Shown here: in pieces, positions 44,894 to 53,253 of the stretch
How the letters are laid out: each line of letters begins with the position of its first letter
How positions within the stretch are numbered: the stretch's first letter is position 1
Source: Phymatolithon calcareum
Taxonomy: Eukaryota; Rhodophyta; Florideophyceae; Hapalidiales
Reading direction: 5' to 3'
NCBI GenBank assembly: GCA_977006965.1
Contig: OZ345383.1
Span: 372,001 to 436,000 of the forward strand
Length of the DNA: 64,000 nt
Program-made: the position numbers and the translations under genes
Notes under the pieces: generated by a model
The model's database searches: none
Seen by the model: only the letters and a program-made list of their open reading frames with translations
What the model was told of the DNA's origin: nothing

Positions 44894-45754
44894 ATGTCGT
44901 TTACCCCTCCAATCACGATTTCTCCACCTCGTGGAAATGTAACCGTCGATCCTCCGTCGAACAAACTGGAAGCACAAGACATCGTGCGAAGAATCTCAAT
45001 TGGGGAGAAAACTGGTTTCTCTCTCATTCCACACTCCGAGGCTGTTGCCCGCGGAGCTTCACGACGTCAATACAGCGCCAAATACACCAACTGGCTTCTT
45101 CTATGCCATGACAATACTCTTTTGCATTGCGGTTTTATTGTTTGCGGATACTACGCAAACGGTGTTTGCCCGCTTTCCCAGTCGGTTCGAGTGTTTAACC
45201 CGGCAAATGGAGGGACACAGACATTCGAGAATCATATGGCGAAGCACTGTCCGAAGGGAGGCTCTCAACTGAAGATGCCTCGAAAGCTGAACAGCGGCGC
45301 TAAATCCGCAATTACAGCAGCTGCCGCTGCTGCGGTGTTCAAGCATTTGCAGCCGTTGAGCTGGACCGAACAAAAGGATGGAATTATCGAGTTTGCTTCC
45401 AGCATAGTGAAGGCTGGACAAGGCCTACCAGCTGGTGAGATTGCTGATGTGCGTGACATGCTTCCCTCTGCGCACGCTATCAAAAACAATATTATCGAGC
45501 GAACAAGAAACCAGCGTTTTCTTGACGCAAAGTTTGAAATTCCCGAGGCGCTGACAGTTGGTGGCGGTATGTCTTGCGACGGTCTAAAACAAGGAGTCAC
45601 GGGAGATAAATATTACGATTTGACTTTGCACTATTTTTCGCTGGGAAAACCGGACCCTGTCACGAAAAAGAGGTCAATCACTATGCGGAACAAACTGCTC
45701 TTCATGGCCCTTCGCAACTCAAAGGAGACTGCGCTGTCATTGACAGTCAATTAA
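44894..45754 (+). CDS. hAT transposase, N-terminal part (BED finger and start of catalytic domain)
   Basis: ATG at 44894 (the frame is open slightly upstream without ATG). This part, 286 residues, holds a BED-type zinc finger (about 70-120: CGYYANGVC ... HMAKHC). It also has the start of the RNase H-like catalytic domain, with the first catalytic Asp probably in MSCDGLKQG. The frame ends at TAA 45752-45754, while homology continues one base shifted from 45744, so a single-base frameshift splits the gene. hAT transposases cut and paste DNA and leave 8-bp duplications. Confidence 0.75.
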   Translation: MSFTPPITISPPRGNVTVDPPSNKLEAQDIVRRISIGEKTGFSLIPHSEAVARGASRRQYSAKYTNWLLLCHDNTLLHCGFIVCGYYANGVCPLSQSVRVFNPANGGTQTFENHMAKHCPKGGSQLKMPRKLNSGAKSAITAAAAAAVFKHLQPLSWTEQKDGIIEFASSIVKAGQGLPAGEIADVRDMLPSAHAIKNNIIERTRNQRFLDAKFEIPEALTVGGGMSCDGLKQGVTGDKYYDLTLHYFSLGKPDPVTKKRSITMRNKLLFMALRNSKETALSLTVN

Positions 45755-47051
45755 GACCACACTGTCCACAGTTCTTCGCAAATTGTTCGGAATTTCTCTG
45801 GAAACGCTAATGGAGCGCTTTACGTTTGTGAAGGACTGCGCGAAGACTATGCCAAATGTTGTTGGGCGTTCTGTTTCTCTCTCTAGATCGCCGCTGGATA
45901 TGCGCTGGGTGGGATGCATTTGTCACCAGTTGAATACAGTGATGAAAACAGCTTTTGACAAGGAGCGCCTTGTCACGTCTAGTGACCCCATACTCATTCG
46001 TGTGAGCAAGAATATTGAGTATGTCAAAGTAATTGTTCGCATCTTCAAGCAGTCTGGCTCTAACAACTTGCTTCCGCCTGGTCTTCATCTCATACAAGAA
46101 GTGGAAACGCGATTCTCATCGATGTTCATGGTGCTGGAACGGTTTGCGAAGGCTGCACCATACGTTTCGGACATTATGTCCCAGGGGTATTCTGAAGCGG
46201 GAACCAATGCTTGGAGAATTGTTGATTCAGTTCCAACCGGTGCTACAATGACTCTGCCCTGCATTGACGCAGTTGTTCCTGTTTGTGAACTGCTTTCGTT
46301 CGCCTTGAACGAGCTCGAGGCTAGCAAGAAACCTACGATGCACCGTGTGCTACCTTGTCTGGAGTGGTGCCGTGATATTTTAACTGGTCATATAACGCAA
46401 ACGAGGGATAAGATTCTTTCCGTTGTTGCCGAGCGCGTTCTCTCGATTCTGGACAGTAACATTATCATGCATGATATGTACACAGCAGCACTTTTGCTTC
46501 ATCCTCTCCTTAAAAGCTGCAGCTCCATTACCTCGGAATCGAGACGAGCTGTATTTGTGGAGAAAGGGAAATCCCTCATTTTAGAGGCCATGAAGAAGAC
46601 GGCGGCATTTGCAAAAAATGAATCCGATAGTGCTAACAGGAGAACGCAGAGATCGCTGGGCCATTCAATTGCATCAAGGGTTGACGCTGGACAAGTGGTG
46701 AAAAAGTTTTCTCTCGCTGCCGTCTTCGATGATGAGACTCCCGAGAGCGAGGCATCAGATGAGTTCTCTGTTTTTACTAATTCTGTAATTTCGTCTGCGG
46801 ACCGGCAGATGATCACCAATGACCCAGAGATGGGTGTTTTCGAGTTTTGGGTGCGGAACGAAGCCATTTATCCTCAGCTATCCGAGCTAGCGCTTAGAAT
46901 TTATGCAACTCCAGCGTCCTCGACCCAATCGGAGCGCACCTTTTCTGCGGCAAATCGAATTGTGACGAAGGACAGGTCCCGCCTGTCTTCCGAAATGCTG
47001 GACGCTATAATGTATTTGCGTTCCTGTGAAGGTTTGCGTGAAGAGGATTGA
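45744..47051 (+). CDS. hAT transposase, C-terminal part (catalytic core and dimerisation domain)
   Basis: The frame opens at 45744 and continues to 47051. It contains the likely second catalytic Asp (FVKDCAKTMPNVVG) and the conserved hAT C-H motif (GCICHQLNTVMKTAF). It ends with the hAT dimerisation domain with STQSERTFSAANRIV and an LSSEMLDAIMYLRS helix. With the first part it would give about 710 residues, normal for an Ac-like transposase. The break is the only lesion seen, so the gene is recently inactivated, frameshifted in translation or affected by an assembly error. Confidence 0.78.
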   Translation, partial: QSIKTTLSTVLRKLFGISLETLMERFTFVKDCAKTMPNVVGRSVSLSRSPLDMRWVGCICHQLNTVMKTAFDKERLVTSSDPILIRVSKNIEYVKVIVRIFKQSGSNNLLPPGLHLIQEVETRFSSMFMVLERFAKAAPYVSDIMSQGYSEAGTNAWRIVDSVPTGATMTLPCIDAVVPVCELLSFALNELEASKKPTMHRVLPCLEWCRDILTGHITQTRDKILSVVAERVLSILDSNIIMHDMYTAALLLHPLLKSCSSITSESRRAVFVEKGKSLILEAMKKTAAFAKNESDSANRRTQRSLGHSIASRVDAGQVVKKFSLAAVFDDETPESEASDEFSVFTNSVISSADRQMITNDPEMGVFEFWVRNEAIYPQLSELALRIYATPASSTQSERTFSAANRIVTKDRSRLSSEMLDAIMYLRSCEGLREED

Positions 47052-47397
47052 TAACTGCATGCCCTTCCTTGATTCTACTGTAGTTTATTCTCGTAAAGCA
47101 ATGAATAATTCTGATGATACACACTTTCGAGCATGTGGTGCAAACTGATTTCGAGGGAAAGGATGTCTCCAAAAGACTGCGGTCTGAGGCAGATAACTAA
47201 ATGAGGACAGGGACCAATTTATTTTAGTCGGGGTGATTGCAAACTAGCCCAATTCACCTCTTCACTAAGAACGTGTAGGCTGTAGTGCCCCGGTCACCGA
47301 AATTCCTCACTTCCGCCAATTACCATGGGTTGCACCTGAATCCGCTAAAGTTCTTCTTCTTCTGTATTTCGGAAGACGCAAACTAAAGCTAACGCCT

Positions 47398-47660
47398 TTA
47401 GTTGTCAGACAACCACTCATTGTTCACGAATTTGAGTACTTCAAGCGGTTTCTCACTACATATATTCTCTACCGTTCTAGCGCCCACTCTACCAATAGTC
47501 TTCCGTCTTGATAAAGCCCGCCCACTGCAACGAAGAAGTAAGTGATCAACGGTTTCTTTGGCTCCAACTCGGCAGGCCTGGTCGTGGTCCACTGAGCCAT
47601 CATTCTTCAGGTGAAAAGCTGCTACCAGCGAGCAGCATTGTGCGGAAAGTTGTTTAGGAT
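47398..47660 (-). mobile_element. LINE 3' fragment, second copy, inside the hAT element
   Basis: Aligns by eye over about 260 bases with 41287-41550. It encodes the LINE C-terminus in one frame (CRVGAKETVDHLLLRC ... EKPLEVLKFVNNEWLS). This copy is 5'-truncated to only the 3' end. The two copies differ at many positions, so they are not recent duplicates of each other. Confidence 0.75.
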
Positions 47661-49800
47661 ATCCGCTAACTTTAAATCTCCGTTACAACTCTCCTCCTTC
47701 TTCGACAGTCTGCGGTTTGCCTCCGAACACACTCCATTAAATTTTACGCCATCGAAGATCGAAGACCCACATCGGGATTTTATTTTCGTAAGTTTCCACA
47801 TCTTTCCCACTGTGCTCGCAATAGACGTGACCACATTTTATATCCGTCCCAAGGACTGACGACTCTGAACAATACAATAGTGACGCTGTAGCACTGCGGC
47901 ACGGGAGTACTACAAAGCGGAGGAACTACCAGTTCTGTGCCTTTGCAAAAGAGCCTACGTAATTTTTTAACAATAAACATCTGTTGAGGTCTCAAGAGCC
48001 ATTCAATAAATGACTCCCATACATCTCGGCTCGTTTCAGGAAACGAAGCGCCACGCCAGCCGCAACTCCGTGGACCATGGTCATGCCAACAACCGACAAT
48101 ATTCCATTTCATAATGACCTCCCGCTTCGTCCATAATTCACCTGACCATCGGCACAAAAGAAACCAGTCGGTCTTCTCCCGCGTCGTTGGGCTGGGAGCC
48201 GCAACCTGCAATCGCGGTAAATCCGACTCCCCCACTTCAAACGCACATCCCACAACAAGGTAAAAAGAACGTATTTTCCTTATTGTATTGTCCTTGTCAA
48301 TTTCGAAGAACGCCCAGCAGGCCACGAGTTTCAATCTTCGCAGTGCCGCTCGGCACAGCCCATCTGTATGATTGAACGTATTGTGGTATTGCAATTGCAA
48401 CGTACAAGCACGGACTCGCAGTAAACCCTTCAAAGAAAAAATATGACGTTTCATGGGATGAATCGTCGGCACTCAGCTCGGGCTCTTTCAGCACTGACAC
48501 GGTTTGAATGCGAAATTTTTAAAGAGGAATTCCGGAGCGGATGGACGGCCGACGAAATTGCGCTCAAAATGAAACTGCCGTGAATGCGGTGAAACTCGGA
48601 ACGTCAGCTCCCACTGCGGAAGATATTATCGTGTCCCGAACGGATTGCAGCCCCGCGGATATTATCCATTTGCGACTTCCACGACTTTCGGAGCCACGTG
48701 ATGCCATTCCGGCACATGGCACATCAATGTTGAGCGTCCGGCCCGTAATCAAGCTGCAGCACCGCACAAAAGCCATAACTCCTCTCCCTCAATAATCTCC
48801 GCCACTTTCTTAAACTCGATATCGCCGGCACTGATCAGCCGTTTTGCAACCCGTGGTCCGGCGTCCAGTCCGCGCGCCTCCTGCACCCGCTTCCCGGGTG
48901 CGTGGCGCCGCGTGCCGCAATCCACCGACTTGTCCACAGCGTTCCATATAATGCGGCGCGCGGCAGGGGGCCTTATAACGAGCCCATCACCCGCAAGCGA
49001 TCATCCAGAATCTCCAAGTGGCCCGCTTAGTCAGCAGCGAAAGAGGGGAAGTCCGCTGCAATCGCGGACGCGGATACGGGTATTGACGCAGAACGGAGTT
49101 GTGCGTCTTGACAAGCATGTGCAGCACGTATACGTTTGTTGCACCCTTATACTCGCCCGCTCTGAGCACATCGCCCGTAAGCAAGCTGGAGCACCACACG
49201 ACGCTTCCGTTTCCGAACGACCTTGAAGTCAGCATTTCTTCTCGTTTCCCCATTTCGTACGCCCGGAACCGGTCAGATTCGCTCTCCGGTTGGTGAGACA
49301 GTACTGTAGAAGTAAGCCGATTCATTGCGGATTGACAAAGAACGGGAGAATTTCATTGGGACATCAGGCGGGGCCCTCCCACCGAATTCAGACGGGGTGT
49401 GGAGGTCCAGTCGCCGTCTGCTCGCGGCGAGAGCAGTCGACCGCAAGGTGTATGAGACTAGTCGGGCCACTAGATGGCGCAGTTCCTGGTCCGGGGCAGT
49501 GCCACGACGGCTGTCAACGAATTTCGAAATGAGTGCGAGCGATTGTTTGGAATGTACTCCGATCGCGCCGTGGATTTCGATGCGATGGGGCAGATGGCCA
49601 CGTCTTCGTACTCGCATGGGATTTGGTACGCGGTGAGTATCCCGGTCGTCTTGCCAGCGATGCCAACCGCATGCGAGGCGTGCGGACTGGCCACAGTCAC
49701 GTCAAAGCCATGGGGGAAATCTGGTGGTTGACCTGATTGGGTGGCGGTCTGGACGCGGATCAGCTCAATGAAATCCAGGCGGAATGTGAGCGGACTGAAA
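47661..49800. other. unidentified cargo region of the hAT element
   Basis: About 2.1 kb with no family recognised. The longest frame is 230 codons at 47780-48472 (-), without a clear ATG or domain. A minus-strand frame at 48749-48937 and frames near 49273-49731 have ordered composition and could be captured gene fragments. GC content is higher in 48500-49700 than in the transposase, compatible with a foreign origin (inference). Confidence 0.4.
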
Positions 49801-50008
49801 ACTGACTTAAATTTGTACGGATTGCTAGCGGATTGGTTCTGCTGGCTTTTTGCTGGATGTTTTACGGATCACGGATCTGAGTGCGGTCTCGCATTATCCA
49901 CGCGGACGGATTTTACGAACTCATATTGTGAGATGGGCGGATTACGGATATCTATAGGCCGACTTGGCGGTAACGGATTGGACCGTAATCCGTCCGGGGC
50001 GACCCCTA

Positions 50009-50016
50009 CTCGGAGT
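50009..50016. repeat. hAT target-site duplication, right (CTCGGAGT)
   Basis: Matches 44065-44072 exactly. Confidence 0.9.
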
Positions 50017-50480
50017 TTATGTACGCGGTTGAATGCGTGGGAGTTGTGCTCTTGCTGGTCCGCTCGAAGTTGCGCTTTTTAAGACAAGATTTCAGATGGT
50101 ACTGTTGGCTATGTTCAACACTTTTGCGCTGCCGTCACTTCACTTTTTAGACTGGGACAAGGCAATCAATAGTACGGTTGCTCTGTGCACTCATATTTCA
50201 GTGGACGCGAGCGTGTACTGCATACTGACCAGAATCGCTGTAGTTTTGGTGCTCATGTGGTGTGACTGCTGTACTGGCTCTACTGTTGTACGACATGCTG
50301 TATCCAAAAATCCTGAAGACCGTGCATAATGTCGAGCAGCGGCGACAGGCACTTGCGCTGGGCATTGACTTTCTTAATCATTGTAGTGACATGTCCTCGG
50401 GGGTTAATGTGGCTTACGAGTAATTCCTTGAAGGCTTTGTTGTGCGTTCACCACTGGACTATCATCGTGGTGATCAAATA
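50017..50480. other. short stretch between two transposons
   Basis: No gene or repeat recognised. Confidence 0.5.
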
Positions 50481-50553
50481 CAGTACAGGGGGGGTCGCTA
50501 TATAGTGCCGGGTTATATAGTGCCACCCTCTACTTAGTGCCACCCATTTTGGG

Positions 50554-51049
50554 TGTGGTAGCGCAGATCGGCGGATCGACGCCACTAAGTAGTTCGGGAA
50601 CGGTTGGCCGATGAGGCCGTGCAAGGCTCCAGCGACTGGTCTCTCCCGATGGAGGATAGTGGCAGAGCAAACAACAAAACACACACACGGACTTGGGGTC
50701 CAATCGCAAGAGGACACCAACGTCCGTACGCAGACACAGGGGCGAGGGTCCTAGGACCGAGGCTTGACCGACGGCGTAGAGTCGAGGTCGTACGCGAGGC
50801 CTTCCCTGAGGCGAAAGGTCCGCGAAGGTTGGAACTGAAAACGGTCGATCGGCACCAAACACGGGTTGCCCCTTTTACTGAGGGCCGGCGGCCGAAAGGC
50901 CGCCATATACTACCAAATCGGTCTTATCATACTAGAAATAAACCTAAATGGAGTGGACGACGGAGTCGAGGGCACAGCGTGTAAGCCCATGTGGGCTGTA
51001 ATGGTCGGGGAAAAGCAAGGCCTCAGGGCCACCCATCCATACTACTACA
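50554..51049 (-). repeat. 3' LTR
   Basis: 496 bp, nearly identical to 58586-59081. Preceded on the minus strand by a polypurine tract. Begins TG and ends CA as expected of LTRs. Confidence 0.93.
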
Positions 51050-51062
51050 CCCTCCCCTCCTT
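51050..51062 (-). other. polypurine tract
   Basis: On the minus strand AAGGAGGGGAGGG directly precedes the LTR start; this is the plus-strand DNA primer site during reverse transcription and fixes the orientation of the element. Confidence 0.85.
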
Positions 51063-51536
51063 AAAGCCGCAGCATTCGGCGAGGCAGACGAGTCAGCAGG
51101 GACAAGGCCCTTACCCCTTCACTGCGAAACGGCGTTCATTTCGCCCGAGGAGGCCTTTTAGAAGGCCAGAATTGCAGGAAAAAGGTCAAATTTCGAGCGA
51201 GCGAGTTGGCCCCCCCGACCCCCACCCCCCTTCCGCTTCCCCGCGGGTAACAGTGTGGGCTGGGCACCAACAGATTTCTTCACCCCCGGAGGGGTTGGGT
51301 GCCCCTTTTCGACCGCTCCCCGGTCTTCGGACCTTCCAGGTCCACGTGTTCCGCGTGTAAGTTCCGCCCGTCCTCGCGGTCCTCGCAGGTACACGTGTGA
51401 CTCGTGCCAGCCCTTCGGACCTTCCAGGTCCACGTGTACGCGCCGTGGCCTCCCTCCTTAGGGGGGGAGCGAACGGCGCCGTGGCCACGCCATTACACGG
51501 CGCATGAGTTAGGGTCCGTGCCGCAATTGCTCCGGC

Positions 51537-51544
51537 ATAAATAG
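51537..51544 (+). promoter_or_regulatory. TATA-like box before the antisense frame
   Basis: ATAAATAG in a GC-rich setting, about 130 bases upstream of the plus-strand ATG at 51669. Suggestive only. Confidence 0.25.
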
Positions 51545-51668
51545 CGGCGCCGCCTCCTCGGCCCTGGCCTCCTTGCTCCCGCATACCGCTCTTCGTCAAG
51601 GTCAAGCACTGACCGTTCCTCCTCGAAGAAGACGTCCACCTGTTCCCCAACAAGACGCGTGCTGCGTC

Positions 51669-52784
51669 ATGGTGTGCTGGGTTAGATCGCGGATCAACGT
51701 CGACGTGCCATGTGACGTCGAGCGCTCCCCGGAATGGCGGCGACGCGTTACTCGGAACTTGGAAGCCCCCGCCCTCGGCTGCGCAGCCGATTGGCGCCAC
51801 CCGCGCCGCTGGAGCTGGCGCCGGGCCCTGTCCGATAGGGCGACCAAGCTCGGAAGGGGACATCCTGTCCCCGTGCATGTTGAGGCTGACGTTGCCCATT
51901 TCCCGACCGCCGGCGAGGTGTGCTGGGCCGAGCGCTTCTATGAGAGTTCGAAGGACGAGGCGTGGTGCCTCTCTCTTGGGCAATTCGACGCCCGTTGCCT
52001 TGATGGTCTTCCTCCGTTTGCACTCGATGTGCTGCCGAGCCCGGCCATGCAAGACCGGCGTGTGTCTCGTGACTTACGCCGTTGGCGTCACCGCCTACAA
52101 GGTCTCTTCCTCGAATGGATGACCGAAGCCGACTGTCTAACCGAGCGCAGTTTCCGCTCAGGGGCCTACGTCCCCGTCCCCGAAGGGTGGCACCGCGTCG
52201 AAGTGCCCTACGGGCTTCGCGTTGACATGCCGACCGTGCTGCGCTGTTGGGGTTTGCGCAACTCGGTCGATACAGATGCCTGCGCCCATCAGATTGGCTG
52301 TGTGCTCTTTCAAACACACGAAGACGGTATGCGATACCCGCTGGGCTTCTGGAGTCGACAGCTCCGACCGGCAGAGAAAAACTACTCTGCGGGCGAGAAG
52401 GAATGCCTGGCCATCATATGGGCCGTACAGATCCTTCAACCGTACCTCCAATTGGAGGAGTTTGATCTGTTTACCGATCACCAGGCGCTCCGCTGGATTT
52501 TCAGCCTCGCCGATGGGTCAAATCGCCTCGCACGTTGGCGCCTCGTTTTGATGGGGCATCGCTTCAAGGTGCATTACAAGAAAGGCGCCGAGAATACGAT
52601 CGCCGACACCATCTCGCGTTTACCCACGTACGGCGATTGTCCATTCGGACTAGATCTGGACATTCCCTGCCTAGCAGTTGAAACCGCGATCGGAAAGGGG
52701 CAAACATGTGACCCACTTGAAGCTCACGCGAGCAGTCCCGCTCAAGTCCACAACGGCGCACGCAGTGGCCTCGGCATTTTGTAA
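51669..52784 (+). CDS. antisense frame of the LTR element fused in frame to a duplicated RNase H
   Basis: From the ATG at 51669 about 193 codons encode an unrecognised, ordered and Arg/Trp-rich sequence (for example PSPAMQDRRVSRDLRRWRHR). At 52249 the frame runs straight into the inverted RNase H copy (VDTDACAHQIGCVLF ... TDHQALRWIFSLADGS) and stops soon after it, at 52784. Antisense extra frames next to the 3' LTR are known in some plant Ty3/gypsy lineages (Ogre/Retand). This could be a similar gene truncated by the rearrangement. It could also be chance openness in GC-rich DNA; an overlapping minus-strand frame (51186-52052) is also long. Confidence 0.35.
   Translation: MVCWVRSRINVDVPCDVERSPEWRRRVTRNLEAPALGCAADWRHPRRWSWRRALSDRATKLGRGHPVPVHVEADVAHFPTAGEVCWAERFYESSKDEAWCLSLGQFDARCLDGLPPFALDVLPSPAMQDRRVSRDLRRWRHRLQGLFLEWMTEADCLTERSFRSGAYVPVPEGWHRVEVPYGLRVDMPTVLRCWGLRNSVDTDACAHQIGCVLFQTHEDGMRYPLGFWSRQLRPAEKNYSAGEKECLAIIWAVQILQPYLQLEEFDLFTDHQALRWIFSLADGSNRLARWRLVLMGHRFKVHYKKGAENTIADTISRLPTYGDCPFGLDLDIPCLAVETAIGKGQTCDPLEAHASSPAQVHNGARSGLGIL
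52249..52720 (+). repeat. 472-bp inverted repeat, plus arm (RNase H copy)
   Basis: Near-identical reverse complement of 53501-53972, with only a few base differences (one changes Leu to Pro near the end). Boundaries are sharp: homology starts at GGGGTTTGCGC and stops after CCCACTTGA. Confidence 0.9.
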
Positions 52785-53253
52785 CCACTGGGTATTCGCT
52801 TACGGACCGCCGGTGTACCTTTTATCGGACAATGGCCAGCAGTTCGCATCCAAACACTTTCAGGCCGTTTGCCAGACCCTAGGAATTCGGAACCTATTCA
52901 CTGCGGCTTACCATCCACAGACTAACGGCCAAGCGGAACGATACAATCGCACCATACTCGCGGCCTTGCGCGCGTACGTGACAGAGCACCTTGACGACTG
53001 GGATCGCTTTGCAGGCGCGCTGTCGTACGGGTACAATACCCAGATTCATAGCGCCACGGGGTTCAGTCCCCTTGAACTCACGGGCAGTCGACCACCGGTG
53101 CACTTGGCCATCCAAAAAGTGGCCTCATCTGGTGAATTCTCGGCGCAAGGTCTGGTACATTCGAGTAGTGCCCGGATGGCCCGCAAGCCGCGGGTAATGC
53201 GCCAAGTGCAACACACGAGGCCTCAAAGCCGGGGGAACAACGATCTGGTGTGA
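52721..53253 (+). CDS. integrase catalytic core fragment, inverted relative to pol
   Basis: On the plus strand LTRAVPLKSTTAHAV is followed by LLSDNGQQFASKHF (second catalytic Asp) and HPQTNGQAERYNRTI (catalytic Glu). It ends near a PPVHLAIQKV motif. The region with the first catalytic Asp is missing, cut at the junction with the RNase H copy. After about 53130 the frame continues into the antisense of the pol end and is meaningless. The fragment cannot make a complete integrase in this arrangement. Confidence 0.8.

Larger units (their letters stand above)
44073..50008 (+). mobile_element. hAT DNA transposon, 5.9 kb, with cargo and nested insertions
   Basis: The termini are inverted repeats: 14 perfect bp, TAGGGGTCGCCCCG, then one mismatch and ACGGATT. 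Both ends abut an identical 8-bp duplication CTCGGAGT. The subterminal 300 bases at the left (44087-44365) and 200 at the right (49820-49995) are packed with CGGATT/CGGATC repeats, typical of hAT transposase-binding arrays. Inside are a transposase (44894-47051, one frameshift), a MITE (44408-44778), a LINE 3' fragment (47398-47660) and about 2.1 kb of unidentified DNA (47661-49800). The element is unusually long for a hAT because of these additions. The perfect target duplication suggests fairly recent insertion. Confidence 0.9.

Noticed and set aside
47780-48472. 230-codon minus-strand frame in the hAT cargo
   Set aside because: No ATG at the start and no recognisable motif; kept only as a note in the cargo region.
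51186-52052. 288-codon minus-strand frame in the gypsy element
   Set aside because: GC-rich DNA open on both strands; the composition is Gly/Pro/Arg/Ala low complexity and matches no retroelement domain. The plus-strand frame looks more ordered, but neither is certain.
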